NCBI RefSeq assembly: GCF_014646075.1
Contig: NZ_BMMT01000002.1
Location: 124,001-188,000, forward strand
DNA length: 64,000 nt
Direction of reading: 5' to 3'
From: Saccharopolyspora thermophila
GTDB taxonomy: Bacteria; Actinomycetota; Actinomycetes; Mycobacteriales; Pseudonocardiaceae
The position numbers were made by a program, and so were the translations under genes. Below the pieces are notes generated by a model. That model saw only the letters and a list, made by a program, of their open reading frames with translations. It was not told the DNA's origin and did no database searches. Below are positions 41,551 through 52,387 of this stretch, piece by piece. Position 1 is the first letter of the stretch. Each line of letters opens with the position of its first letter.

Positions 41551-42750
41551 GTGAGCCGCATCCAGACCCGCCCGGCGGGCACCGCCGCGGTTGTCACCAT
41601 GGTGCTGGTGGCGCTGGCGTTGCGGCCGCCGTTCACCGCGGTCGCACCGCTGCTGTCGCGCATCCAGCACGATCTGGGCGTGTCGACCACCTTCGGTGGT
41701 GTGCTGACCACGCTGCCGGTGGTGTGCCTGGGCGTGTTCGCCTTCGTGACGCCCACGCTGCGGCAGCGCTTCGGCGACGAGAGGGTGCTGGTCGGCTGCC
41801 TGGTCGTGCTGCTGGTCGGCACCTGCCTGCGGGCCCTGGGTTCGGCGTGGACGCTGCTCGGCGGCACGGTCGTGGTCGGGGCCGGCGTCGCGGTGGCCAA
41901 CGTGGCGATGCCCGGGCTGATCAAGCGGGACTTCCCGGACAACGTTCCGGTCATCACGGCCGTCTTCACGATGTGCCTGACCCTGGGCGGTGCCGTCGCG
42001 GCCAGCGTCGTGGTGCCGCTGGGTGCCGTGGTGCGGTCGGCCTGGCAGGCGCCGCTCGGGCTGCTCGCGGTTCCCGTGTTGCTGGCGCTGGTGATCAGCG
42101 TGTTCGCGCTGCGTCGCAGTTCCGGTGCCCCGCCGCGGCCGTCGCGGCCCGGCCAGCTGTGGCGCACCCCGCTGGCCTGGCAGGTGACGCTGTTCATGGG
42201 CCTGCAGTCGGCGATGGCCTACGTGGTCTTCGGTTGGCTGCCGACCATGCTCCAGAGCCGTGGAATGAGTCCGGAGCTGTCCGGGCTGGCGCTGGGCATC
42301 CAGGCTGCGGTGCAGGCCGTGGGGTCGATGTCCGTGCCCGTGCTGTGCCGCCGCTTCCGGGACCAGCGGCCGATCGCCGTGGTGCTGGCCGTGATGGTGG
42401 CGGTGGGGTTCGCGGGCATCCTGGCCGGTCCCGCGGCGGGACTGTGGCCTGCGGCCGTCGTGCTCGGTTTCGCCCAGGGCGCCGGCTTCGGTCTCGCGCT
42501 GACGATGTTCGGGCTGCGGTCGCCGGACAGCGACACCACCACGGCCCTGTCCGGGATGGCGCAGGGCACCGGCTACCTCATCGCCGCGGCCGGTCCGCTG
42601 CTGGTCGGGCTGCTCTACGACGTGTCCGGGGACTGGACCGCCCCGCTGGTCCTGCTCATGGTCTGCACCGCCGGGTGGCTGGCCGCGGGGCTGCTGGCCG
42701 GACGTCCGCGCCACGTGCCGTCGGTGATCGGCGCGGCAACACGCCGGTAA
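41551..42750 (+). CDS. CynX/NimT-type MFS transporter
   Basis: The 399-residue protein has 12 hydrophobic helices. Its first loop L-R-P-P-F-T-A-V-A-P-L-L and N-V-A-M-P-G-L-I-K-R-D-F-P are typical of the CynX/NimT cluster of the major facilitator superfamily, which includes cyanate and nitroimidazole transporters. The substrate is unknown. GTG 41551 is chosen because GGAGG lies 5 nt upstream; GTG 41539 would add four residues. It precedes amtB, from which a regulatory region separates it. Confidence 0.88.
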   Translation: MSRIQTRPAGTAAVVTMVLVALALRPPFTAVAPLLSRIQHDLGVSTTFGGVLTTLPVVCLGVFAFVTPTLRQRFGDERVLVGCLVVLLVGTCLRALGSAWTLLGGTVVVGAGVAVANVAMPGLIKRDFPDNVPVITAVFTMCLTLGGAVAASVVVPLGAVVRSAWQAPLGLLAVPVLLALVISVFALRRSSGAPPRPSRPGQLWRTPLAWQVTLFMGLQSAMAYVVFGWLPTMLQSRGMSPELSGLALGIQAAVQAVGSMSVPVLCRRFRDQRPIAVVLAVMVAVGFAGILAGPAAGLWPAAVVLGFAQGAGFGLALTMFGLRSPDSDTTTALSGMAQGTGYLIAAAGPLLVGLLYDVSGDWTAPLVLLMVCTAGWLAAGLLAGRPRHVPSVIGAATRR

Positions 42751-42786
42751 CCTCACAACACACCCGTAACGCATGGTGAGCTCGAT

Positions 42787-42824
42787 TTCACCGGGGCGAA
42801 ACAACGAAACGGGCCGCCTGAAAC
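42787..42824 (+). promoter_or_regulatory. Candidate GlnR box upstream of amtB
   Basis: Two perfect GAAAC half-sites (42798-42802 and 42820-42824) lie exactly 22 bp apart. A GTnAC-like TTCAC sits 6 nt before the first, and the fourth half-site (42809-42813) is degenerate. Two extra GTAAC words occur at 42747 and 42766. This matches the layout of GlnR sites (GTnAC-n6-GAAAC repeated), which activate ammonium-uptake genes in nitrogen limitation. Confidence 0.55.
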
Positions 42825-42872
42825 AGACATTCCCCAGGATGCGGCGCAACTCGGTCCGCACGGGGAGGCAAG

Positions 42873-44545
<1,673 letters not shown>

Positions 44546-44558
44546 CGTCGTGTGCTCC

Positions 44559-44597
44559 GCGGGGCACCTCCGGCTGGTCCGGCCGGAGGTGCCCCGC
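44559..44597 (+). terminator. Hairpin terminator after glnK, GGGCACCT type
   Basis: A perfect 15-bp stem (44559-44573 and 44583-44597) with a 9-nt loop containing GGTC, followed by GTCGTTTT. Arms share GGGGCACCT with hairpins at 19172 and 21525. Confidence 0.88.
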
Positions 44598-44639
44598 GTC
44601 GTTTTCGCAGGACACGAGCTGGTCTGCGGGCTGTCGCCC

Positions 44640-44935
44640 GGGCCGGATGAGTAACACTACGCACCCGTATTCAGGGGGCTTCACGGTCTCGCCAGAGGCC
44701 CGCCGACCGGCAGACTTCTCAGTGCGACGCGACGAGGAGAGGCAAGCCGGAGGGGGACCCGCCCGTTCTGGGGGTCGGGCGGGAGAACCGGAGCCCTGCT
44801 ATCGCTTCGAGGGGGAGGAGCCCGCGTGGTGGCCCGGAGGTCATCCACGCGGGGATGGTGGTGACTCGACGTACCACCCCAGGGGGATGGGGCGGGAGGC
44901 GGTCCGAAGGGGGAGCGGGCCGCCTCCCGCTTTTC
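44640..44935 (+). ncRNA. Candidate structured non-coding RNA ending in an intrinsic terminator
   Basis: No open frame in this stretch looks coding on either strand, yet it ends in a strong terminator: 14-bp stem 44892-44905/44917-44930 with one wobble pair, then TTTT. Upstream hairpins stand in series: a 7-bp CCCGCCC/GGGCGGG stem around 44759-44783, a perfect 9-bp stem 44821-44829/44845-44853, and a 6-bp stem 44857-44862/44873-44878. It does not resemble RNase P RNA, tmRNA or SRP RNA. It could be a small RNA or a long leader attenuating the gene at 45002. Confidence 0.4.
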
Positions 44936-44985
44936 TGCCCGGTGGCGTTGCCCACGCGCCTCGCCGGCCAAGATCGAGCAACGCG

Positions 44986-44991
44986 TAACCT
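44986..44991 (+). promoter_or_regulatory. Candidate -10 element of the ATPase gene
   Basis: TAACCT fits TANNNT and ends 10 nt before GTG 45002, with no Shine-Dalgarno between, suggesting a very short or absent leader. Confidence 0.4.
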
Positions 44992-45001
44992 TGGTGCCGT
45001 C

Positions 45002-45586
45002 GTGGACTTACCGGACGTACTCCCCGGGGCAGCCAGCCCGCCGCCGGCAGTGCGCATCGAGCGCCGGTCGCTCGTCGTGCTCGCCGGGTTGCCCGGCGCG
45101 GGCAAGAGCACGGTGCTCGGCAAGTTGCACGGCGCCACCGACCTCGCCGCGCTGGACTCCGAGCAGGCCCGGGCCCGGCTGCGCAGGGTGGTGCCCGCCG
45201 CGTTGCCCTACCGCTACTACCGGCCGCTGGTGCACCTGATGCACCGCACCCGCATCGCCTGGTACTGCCTGTGGACCACGGACCCGGTCGTCGCGCACGA
45301 GCCGGCGACCCGCGCCACCACCCGCGCCATGCTGCTGTTGTTCGGCCGCCTCACCAGGCGCCAGCTGGTGCTGGTGTGGCTGCACGCCGACCCGCGTGAG
45401 GCGTTGGCCGGGCAGCGGGCCAGGGGACGGCTCATCCGCCCGCGGTCGTTCCTGCGACACGTGCAGCGCGCCGACCGCATGCACCGCAGGCTGCGCGGCG
45501 GGGACCTGCCGCGCGGCTGGCAGCGGGTGTACCTGTTCACCCGCGATCAGGTCGACGGCGGGTTGCGGCTGGATGTCGCGGGGTGA
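45002..45586 (+). CDS. AAA/P-loop ATPase, kinase-like
   Basis: The 194-residue protein has [14 protein letters not shown] with Walker A near residue 30, the A-L-D-S-E-Q-A-R-A-R-L segment, and V-L-V-W-L-H-A-D-P-R-E-A-L-A-G-Q-R-A-R-G typical of small zeta-toxin/gluconokinase-like P-loop kinases. The substrate is unknown. GTG 45002 is the only start that does not read back through the terminator at 44892-44935. It stands alone between the candidate RNA and the helicase gene. Confidence 0.8.
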   Translation: MDLPDVLPGAASPPPAVRIERRSLVVLAGLPGAGKSTVLGKLHGATDLAALDSEQARARLRRVVPAALPYRYYRPLVHLMHRTRIAWYCLWTTDPVVAHEPATRATTRAMLLLFGRLTRRQLVLVWLHADPREALAGQRARGRLIRPRSFLRHVQRADRMHRRLRGGDLPRGWQRVYLFTRDQVDGGLRLDVAG

Positions 45587-45876
45587 CGTGCGTCCCGTTG
45601 CCCCGGGGCCCGCGGTCCGCGCGTTGCAGACGATCGCTAGGGTAGGCACCTGGTGCGGTGCCACGAAGCCGCACCAGGCTGAGCACGATCGAGCTGCGGG
45701 TGACTGGCAACAGGGTTGAGCGTCCAGCGGTACACGCGGTTCGAACTGCGCGAACGGCGCACTGCGGCGGGCCGAGCTCCCGAGCCCACGACCAGCACCT
45801 CGTGGTCTCCGGGCGGGTAGTGCCGGGCCGTTTCCGTACCCGTCAGCCTGACCCCAGCGAGGAGATCCGCGCCAGC
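45587..45876. other. Long leader of the DEAD-box helicase gene
   Basis: The 290 bp before the helicase carry a TAGGGT candidate -10 at 45638-45643, which would give a leader of about 225 nt. Long leaders are common for CsdA/DeaD-type helicases. No other gene is visible. Confidence 0.45.
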
Positions 45877-47601
45877 ATGCCCACCTTCGACGAACTCGAC
45901 CTCGACCCGCGCGTCCGGCAGGTGCTGGGCGAGATCGGCTACGAGACGCCGTCGCCCATCCAGGAGAAGACCATCCCGCTGCTGCTGGAGGGGCGCGACG
46001 TGCTGGGCCTGGCCCAGACCGGCACCGGCAAGACCGCCGCGTTCGCCCTGCCGATCCTGTCCCGGCTCGACCTCGACGCCACCACCCCGCAGGCCCTGGT
46101 TCTCACCCCCACCCGGGAACTGGCCATCCAGGTCTCCGAGGCATTCCAGCGCTACGCCGCCCACCTGCCCGGTTTCCACGTGCTGCCCATCTACGGCGGC
46201 ACGAGCTACGGGCCGCAGCTGGGCGGTCTGCGCCGCGGCGCGCACGTCGTCGTCGGCACCCCCGGCCGGTTGATCGACCACCTGGAGAAGGGCTCGCTGG
46301 ACCTCACCGGGCTCCGGCACGTGGTGCTCGACGAGGCCGACGAGATGCTGCGGATGGGCTTCATCGAGGACGTGGAGCGGATCCTGCAGGCGGTGCCCGC
46401 CCAGCGGCAGGTCGCGCTGTTCTCCGCGACCATGCCGGGCGCGATCCGCAAGATCAGCCAGTCCTATCTCAACGAACCGGCCGAGATCTCGGTCCGGACC
46501 AAAACCAGCACCGCCACCAACATCAACCAGCGGCACGTGCCGGTGCGGGCGGCCGACAAGCTCGACGCGCTGACCCGGATCCTCGAGGTCGAGCTGTTCG
46601 ACGCGATGATCGTCTTCGTCCGCACCAAGCAGCTCACCGAGGAACTCGCCGAGAAGCTGCAGGCCCGCGGCTTCAGCGCGGCGGCCATCAACGGCGACAT
46701 CGCGCAGGCGCAGCGGGAACGCACCATCGGCCAGCTGCGCGACGGCCGGATCGACATCCTGGTCGCCACCGACGTCGCGGCCCGCGGCCTCGACGTGGAA
46801 CGCATCTCGCACGTGCTCAACTACGACATCCCGCACGACACCGAGTCGTACGTGCACCGCGTGGGCCGCACCGGGCGGGCCGGGCGCAGCGGCGAGGCCA
46901 TCCTGTTCGTCGCGCCCCGCGAACGCCACCTGCTGCGGGCCATCGAGCGCGCCACCCGGCAGAACATCCCGCAGATGGAGCTGCCCAGCATCGACGCGGT
47001 CAACGACCGCCGGCTGGCCAGGTTCGCCGACAGCATCACCGACACCCTGGCCAAGGGTGGGCTGGAGGTGTTCCAGGAGCTGGTCCGGGAGTACGAGCGC
47101 ACCCACGACGTGCCGATGGTGGAGATCGCCGCGGCGCTGGCGGCCATGGTGCAGGGCGACCGGCCGCTGCTGCTGGATCCCGAACCGGGCGCCGAGCCGT
47201 CGCGTGACGGGGACCTGTTCGAACCCAGCACCTCGGAGACCGAGACCTACCGGGTCGAGGTCGGCCGCCGCAACCGGGTCACGCCGCGCGCCCTGGTCGG
47301 GGCGCTGGCCAACGAGGGCGGCGTGCCCAGCAAGTACATCGGGCACATCGACATCCGCAGCGAGCACACCCTGATCGAACTGCCCGCGGACCTGCCGGAC
47401 GAGCTGCTCAGCAAGCTGCGCAACACCCAGGTCGCCGGGCGCGGCCTGCGCATCAGCCGCGCCGAGGACGAGTTCATCAGCCGCCGCCCGCGTCGCCCCG
47501 GCCGCGACCGCGGCGACCGGCGACCGCACCGCAAGGGCCAGCGCGCGCCGCAGTCGCGGTCCTCGGCCGGCAAGCGCGATCTGCGGCACAGCGGCGCGTA
47601 G
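45877..47601 (+). CDS. deaD: DEAD-box RNA helicase, DeaD/CsdA type
   Basis: The 574-residue ATP-dependent RNA helicase unwinds RNA in ribosome assembly and cold adaptation. Motifs in order: Q-motif P-S-P-I-Q, A-Q-T-G-T-G-K-T, P-T-R-E-L-A, T-P-G-R, D-E-A-D, S-A-T, A-R-G-L-D and H-R-V-G-R-T-G-R. A C-terminal RNA-binding DbpA-like domain (Y-R-V-E-V-G-R-R-N, about 465-540) and a basic arginine-rich tail follow. ATG 45877 matches the family start (F-D-E-L-D-L-D-P-R-V). Confidence 0.95.
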   Translation: MPTFDELDLDPRVRQVLGEIGYETPSPIQEKTIPLLLEGRDVLGLAQTGTGKTAAFALPILSRLDLDATTPQALVLTPTRELAIQVSEAFQRYAAHLPGFHVLPIYGGTSYGPQLGGLRRGAHVVVGTPGRLIDHLEKGSLDLTGLRHVVLDEADEMLRMGFIEDVERILQAVPAQRQVALFSATMPGAIRKISQSYLNEPAEISVRTKTSTATNINQRHVPVRAADKLDALTRILEVELFDAMIVFVRTKQLTEELAEKLQARGFSAAAINGDIAQAQRERTIGQLRDGRIDILVATDVAARGLDVERISHVLNYDIPHDTESYVHRVGRTGRAGRSGEAILFVAPRERHLLRAIERATRQNIPQMELPSIDAVNDRRLARFADSITDTLAKGGLEVFQELVREYERTHDVPMVEIAAALAAMVQGDRPLLLDPEPGAEPSRDGDLFEPSTSETETYRVEVGRRNRVTPRALVGALANEGGVPSKYIGHIDIRSEHTLIELPADLPDELLSKLRNTQVAGRGLRISRAEDEFISRRPRRPGRDRGDRRPHRKGQRAPQSRSSAGKRDLRHSGA

Positions 47602-47792
47602 CGCCACCTCGGGGACGGTCGGGCGAGGGCAGGCGTGCTCGCTCACCTGACTCCGCGGTGAGCACCGCCACCCGGGCGGATGTGCGGTGCTCGCCGAACT
47701 CCGCCACGCAGCCGACGCCGGGCGGTAGGCCGCGCCGGTTACCCTCGCAGTGGTACCCAGGTACACCCATCGACTCTGGAGCCCGTGAACCC

Positions 47793-49334
47793 GTGTTCGA
47801 CACTCTCACCGACCGGCTCACCTCGGTCCTGACGAACCTGCGCGGCAAGGGTCGGCTCTCCGACGCCGACATCGACGCCACCGCGCGGGAGATCCGCATC
47901 GCCCTGCTCGAAGCCGACGTGGCGCTTCCCGTGGTGCGCAGCTTCATCAAGGGTGTCAAGGAGCGGGCGAAGGGCACCGAGGTCTCCCAGGCTCTCAACC
48001 CGGCCCAGCAGGTCATCAAGATCGTCAACGAGGAGCTCGTCACCATCCTCGGCGGCGAGACCCGGCGGCTGCAGTTCGCCAAGACCCCGCCGACCGTGAT
48101 CATGCTGGCCGGTCTGCAGGGTTCGGGTAAGACCACGCTGGCCGGCAAGCTCGCCAAGTGGCTCGCCGGGCAGGGCCACACCCCGCTGCTGGTGGCCTGC
48201 GACCTGCAGCGCCCGAACGCGGTGAACCAGCTGCAGGTGGTCGGCGAGCGCGCCGGGGTGCCGGTGTTCGCCCCGGAGCCGGGCAACGGCGTCGGCGACC
48301 CGGTGGAGGTGTCCCGCCGCAGCCTCGACGAGGCCCGCCGGGCGCAGCACGACGTCGTCATCGTTGACACCGCCGGCCGGCTGGGCATCGACGAAGAGAT
48401 GATGAAGCAGGCCGCCGACATCCGGGACGCCATCACCCCGGACGAGATCCTGTTCGTCCTCGACGCGATGATCGGTCAGGACGCGGTGAACACCGCCGAG
48501 GCGTTCCGCGACGGCGTCGGGTTCTCCGGCGTGGTGCTCACCAAGCTCGACGGCGACGCCCGCGGTGGTGCCGCGCTGTCGGTCCGCGAGGTCACCGGCC
48601 AGCCGATCATGTTCGCCTCCACCGGCGAGAAGCTGGCGGACTTCGACGTCTTCCACCCTGACCGGATGGCCAACCGGATCCTGGGCATGGGCGACCTGCT
48701 CACCCTCATCGAGCAGGCCGAGCAGGCGTTCGACCAGGAGCAGGCTGAGAAGGCCGCGGCGAAGCTGGGCACCGGCCAGCTGACCCTGGATGACTTCCTC
48801 GAGCAGATGCAGGCGGTGCGCCGGATGGGCCCGCTGCAGAACCTGCTGGGCATGCTGCCGGGCGCGGGCCAGATCAAGGAGCAGCTGGCCAACTTCGACG
48901 AGAAGCACCTGGACCGCATCCAGGCGATCATCCGCGGCATGACGCCCGCCGAGCGGGCCGATCCGAAGATCATCAACGCCTCCCGTCGTCAGCGCATCGC
49001 ACGCGGCTCCGGGGTGACCGTCACCGAGATCAACGACCTGGTCAACCGGTTCTTCGAAGCCCGCAAGATGATGCAGCAGATGGCCGGCCAGTTCGGCGGC
49101 TTCGGCGGGGGCGGCAGCAAGAGCCGCAAGGGCAAGAAGGGGAAGAAGGGCAAGAAGGGGCGCGGTCCGACGCCACCGAAGGGCATGCGCGGGCTGCCGG
49201 GCGGCTTCCCCGGCCTGCCCCCGGGCGGCCTGCCGCCCGGCATGGGCCCGGACCTGTCCAAGATCGAGAGCGGCCTGAACGATCTCCCCGCCGGGTTCGA
49301 CCCCTCGAAGCTGAAGTTCGGAAAGAAGAAGTGA
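47793..49334 (+). CDS. ffh: Signal recognition particle protein Ffh
   Basis: Ffh binds signal sequences and 4.5S RNA and docks to FtsY. The 513-residue protein has the N domain (F-D-T-L-T-D-R-L), the G domain (G-L-Q-G-S-G-K-T-T, D-T-A-G-R-L, T-K-L-D-G-D-A-R-G-G) and a methionine-rich M domain (about 330-440, R-R-Q-R-I-A-R-G-S-G binding RNA). An actinobacterial low-complexity tail (G-K-K-G-K-K-G-K-K and P-G-G-L-P-P-G) follows. GTG 47793 matches the family start. The stop overlaps the next gene. Confidence 0.97.
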   Translation: MFDTLTDRLTSVLTNLRGKGRLSDADIDATAREIRIALLEADVALPVVRSFIKGVKERAKGTEVSQALNPAQQVIKIVNEELVTILGGETRRLQFAKTPPTVIMLAGLQGSGKTTLAGKLAKWLAGQGHTPLLVACDLQRPNAVNQLQVVGERAGVPVFAPEPGNGVGDPVEVSRRSLDEARRAQHDVVIVDTAGRLGIDEEMMKQAADIRDAITPDEILFVLDAMIGQDAVNTAEAFRDGVGFSGVVLTKLDGDARGGAALSVREVTGQPIMFASTGEKLADFDVFHPDRMANRILGMGDLLTLIEQAEQAFDQEQAEKAAAKLGTGQLTLDDFLEQMQAVRRMGPLQNLLGMLPGAGQIKEQLANFDEKHLDRIQAIIRGMTPAERADPKIINASRRQRIARGSGVTVTEINDLVNRFFEARKMMQQMAGQFGGFGGGGSKSRKGKKGKKGKKGRGPTPPKGMRGLPGGFPGLPPGGLPPGMGPDLSKIESGLNDLPAGFDPSKLKFGKKK

Positions 49335-50404
49335 GCGCGCTGCACCTGCGCGCCGTCGTGCTGCCCGACGGCGTGCACCGCGACATCTGGATCCACGACG
49401 GCCGGATCAGCCTGGAGCCGGTCGCCGACGCCAAGACCGTGTTCGACGGCGGCTACGCGCTGCCCGGCCTCGTGGACGCGCACTGCCACGTCGGCATCGG
49501 CGCGGAGGGGCCGGTCGAGCTCGACGAGGCCGCCACACAGGCGGCGACCGACCGCGACGCCGGGACGCTACTGATCCGCGACTGCGGCGCGCCGATTGAC
49601 ACCCGGCCGCTGCAGGAGCGCGAGGACCTGCCGCGGATCATCCGCGCCGGGCGGCACCTGGCCCTCCCCAAGCGCTACCTCCCGCACCTCGCCGACCAGC
49701 TGGAGGACCCGGCTGAGCTGCCCGCGGCGGTCGCCGAGCAGGCCGCCCGCGGCGACGGCTGGGTCAAGCTGGTCGGCGACTGGATCGACCGGTCGGTGGG
49801 CGACCTGGCGCCGCTGTGGAGCGACGACGTGCTCGCCGAGGCGATCGCGACGGCGCACCGGATGGGCGCCCGGGTCACCGCGCACGTCTTCGGCGAGGAC
49901 GCGCTGCCCGGCCTGATCGCGGCGGGTATCGACTGCATCGAGCACGGCACGGGACTCACCGACGACACCATCGAGCTGATGGTGCAACACGGCACGGCCC
50001 TGGTGCCCACACTGATCAACATCGAGAACTTCCCGTCCTTCGCGGCCGCGGCCACCAGGTACCCGGCCTACGCCGCCCACATCACCGACCTCTACGCGCG
50101 CGCCGACCGCACCGTCGCCAAGGCCATCGAGGCGGGCATCCCGGTGTACGCGGGCACCGACGCGGGCGGTGGCATCGCGCACGGCCTGCTCGCCGAGGAG
50201 GTGCTGGCGCTGTACCGGGTGGGGATGTCCACCGAGCAGGCGCTGGGCGCGGCCTCCTGGGAGGCCCGCACGTGGCTGGGCTGGTCCGGGCTGGAGCACG
50301 GCGCCCCGGCCGACCTGGTGTGCTACGACACCGACCCGCGCAAGGACCTGGCCGCGCTCCGCGATCCGAAGCGGGTCATCCTGCGGGGCGCCGTCGTCCG
50401 CTGA
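49331..50404 (+). CDS. Metal-dependent amidohydrolase
   Basis: The 357-residue protein is of the amidohydrolase superfamily (imidazolonepropionase/dipeptidase-like). Metal ligands are visible as D-A-H-C-H (HxH), W-V-K-L-V (lysine), T-A-H-V-F-G, C-I-E-H-G-T-G and A-G-T-D-A-G (Asp). The substrate is unknown. The GTG start overlaps the ffh stop (GTGA). This neighbour of ffh is conserved in many actinobacteria, but I know of no functional link. Confidence 0.9.
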   Translation: MSALHLRAVVLPDGVHRDIWIHDGRISLEPVADAKTVFDGGYALPGLVDAHCHVGIGAEGPVELDEAATQAATDRDAGTLLIRDCGAPIDTRPLQEREDLPRIIRAGRHLALPKRYLPHLADQLEDPAELPAAVAEQAARGDGWVKLVGDWIDRSVGDLAPLWSDDVLAEAIATAHRMGARVTAHVFGEDALPGLIAAGIDCIEHGTGLTDDTIELMVQHGTALVPTLINIENFPSFAAAATRYPAYAAHITDLYARADRTVAKAIEAGIPVYAGTDAGGGIAHGLLAEEVLALYRVGMSTEQALGAASWEARTWLGWSGLEHGAPADLVCYDTDPRKDLAALRDPKRVILRGAVVR

Positions 50405-50548
50405 CCCCCAGCTCCCACGATCAGGGGACCAGCGGTTTGGCTGGTGAACGCTTAGCGTGGAACCAGCGGCGGCGTCCGGGATGCCGTTGCGGAATCGTCG
50501 ACACGCACCCCGGCGCACCCGGGGTGCGTGCTGTTGAGGGGAGCAGGC

Positions 50549-51349
50549 GTGGGGGAACAGCCCGAGCGGGGCTCGCAGCCGCCCGGGGAACCGGCACCGG
50601 GCACCAGCGACCGGGACCTGCGCCCGCGGTTCTGGGAGGCCCAGCTCGAGGCCGCCCGCCGCGGTTCGCTGGCGTGGGGGTTCGCCGCGTTCTTCCTCGG
50701 CTACGGCGGCTACTACCTGACCGTGCTGATCCTCAACGCGGTGCACCCGGGTCGCCGGGGTGGGTTCGACCCGGCCACGCCGCCGAACACCGGGCCACTG
50801 CTGCTGCTCGCCTTCGCACCGAACATCCTGCTCGGGCTGGTGCCCGCGGTGTTCTCCTGGTGGCGCGGGCGCGGGCTGCGCTCGGACTTCGGCATCCGGC
50901 CCACCCGGCGCGATGTCAGGGTGGGCCTGGTCTGCGGGCTGTGCGCCCTGCTGGGCTCCTGGACGCTGTCCCTGGTGATCATCGCCGTCAGCGGACCGCC
51001 ACCGGAGACCGACCTGGCCAGGCTCATGCAGGGCGAACGGACCATCTGGCTGTTCCTGTTCGCGCTGTTCGCCTTCCTCGGCGCGCCGTTGACCGAGGAG
51101 CTGCTCGTGCGCGGCGCGCTCTGGGGCGCGCTGGAGCACTACCGCATCCCGCGCTACGCGATCCTGGTGCTGACGGCCATGATCTTCGCCCTCATTCACC
51201 AGGAGGTGTGGCGGACCCCGGTGCTGTTCGTCGGCGGCCTGGCCATCGGCGCGGCGCGGATGATCACCGGCCGGGTGGCCGCCAGCATGGTCGCGCACGC
51301 GACCAACAACTTCCTGCCCGCACTACTGCTGTTCACCGTGGCGGGGTGA
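50549..51349 (+). CDS. CPBP family intramembrane metalloprotease, copy 1
   Basis: The 266-residue protein has about seven hydrophobic helices and the CPBP (Abi) motifs: E-E-L-L-V-R-G (EExxxR), F-A-L-I-H-Q (FxxxH) and H-A-T-N-N (HxxxN). These form the metal site of Rce1-like proteases. The N-terminal 45 residues are polar. GTG 50549 follows GGGGAG. A second CPBP gene comes next in the same direction. Confidence 0.88.
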   Translation: MGEQPERGSQPPGEPAPGTSDRDLRPRFWEAQLEAARRGSLAWGFAAFFLGYGGYYLTVLILNAVHPGRRGGFDPATPPNTGPLLLLAFAPNILLGLVPAVFSWWRGRGLRSDFGIRPTRRDVRVGLVCGLCALLGSWTLSLVIIAVSGPPPETDLARLMQGERTIWLFLFALFAFLGAPLTEELLVRGALWGALEHYRIPRYAILVLTAMIFALIHQEVWRTPVLFVGGLAIGAARMITGRVAASMVAHATNNFLPALLLFTVAG

Positions 51350-51478
51350 ACAGCAGCTGCCGCCCGTTGATCAGACGGAGGTAACCTGGCGGCTCCGCCG
51401 GTGTCCGCACGCCGACGTCACCACGCGTGAGCCGGGACGGGAAATGCCCGGCCGCCGACCGGCACCACGGAGGCGCCC

Positions 51479-52204
51479 GTGAGCACATCGCAACCGCTCG
51501 TCCCGACCGAGCCCCCACCCACGCGGACCCACCGGTGGGGGCTCGGTGCGTTCTTCTTCGCCCAGGCCGTGTTCGTGCTGGTGTCGGTCGTCCTCGCCGC
51601 CGCGCTGAGCAGCCCGGACGCGCTGGCCCTGGTCGCGATGCTGGTGCTGCCGACCGTGCTGGCCGGTGCGGTGGCGGTGCTGATCACGCTGGTCCGCGGC
51701 AACGGTCCGCGGCTGGACTTCGGCCTGGAGTGGCGCTGGTCGGACGTGACCACCGGGCTGGCCATCGGCGGCATCGGCCTGGTCACCACCACGATCGCCA
51801 CCACGCTGTGGGTGCGGTGGATGGGTCCGCAGGAGGGGCAGTCCACGGTGAGCAGCCTGCTCGACGGCGTGCAGCTGCCCCCGGCGCTGGCGGTGGTGAT
51901 CTTTTTGCACGTGTGGCTGATCGCCCCGCTCTGTGAGGAGCTGATCTACCGGGGCCTGCTCTGGGGTGCGATGGAACGGCTGCGGTGGAGCCAGCTGCAC
52001 GTGTTCGTGCTCAGCACCGCGGTCTTCGCGATCGGGCACCTGGAACCGGAGCGGACCGCGTTGCTGCTGGTGGTCGCCATCCCGATCGGCGTGGCCCGTA
52101 TGGTGACGGGCCGCCTGACCGCCAGCGTGGTGGCCCACCAGGTGAACAACTTCCTGCCCGCGCTCGGGCTCCTGCTGATCTCCCTGGGCCTGATGCCGTC
52201 CTGA
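51479..52204 (+). CDS. CPBP family intramembrane metalloprotease, copy 2
   Basis: The 241-residue protein is similar in layout to the preceding one: L-C-E-E-L-I-Y-R-G-L-L-W-G-A-M-E, F-A-I-G-H-L and V-A-H-Q-V-N-N-F-L-P-A-L. The shared C-terminal N-N-F-L-P-A-L and W-G-A motifs show that the two arose by duplication, though they have diverged strongly elsewhere. GTG 51479 follows CGGAGG. The target is unknown. Confidence 0.88.
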   Translation: MSTSQPLVPTEPPPTRTHRWGLGAFFFAQAVFVLVSVVLAAALSSPDALALVAMLVLPTVLAGAVAVLITLVRGNGPRLDFGLEWRWSDVTTGLAIGGIGLVTTTIATTLWVRWMGPQEGQSTVSSLLDGVQLPPALAVVIFLHVWLIAPLCEELIYRGLLWGAMERLRWSQLHVFVLSTAVFAIGHLEPERTALLLVVAIPIGVARMVTGRLTASVVAHQVNNFLPALGLLLISLGLMPS

Positions 52205-52387
52205 GGTGGGGTGGCCCGCCGCCCCGTGCATCCCCGACGTGGGGCATCTGGCACAATTGTTGTTCGCCGCGAGGGGTCCCTCTCACCGCTTGTGGCCGAT
52301 TGAGGAACGAGCATTCCACTCCGCTGCCCCACACGGCTTGGCATGCTCACCGGAGCACGAACGAGAGTCTGAGGAGCACCAGCACCC

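Noticed and set aside
44640-44935. RNase P RNA, tmRNA or SRP RNA at the structured region
   Set aside because: Conserved core sequences of these RNAs (for example the P4 helix or the SRP symmetric loop) are not present.
44647-44988. 113-codon plus-strand frame between glnK and the ATPase gene
   Set aside because: It reads through a strong terminator hairpin and its composition follows the GC-rich stems, not a protein.
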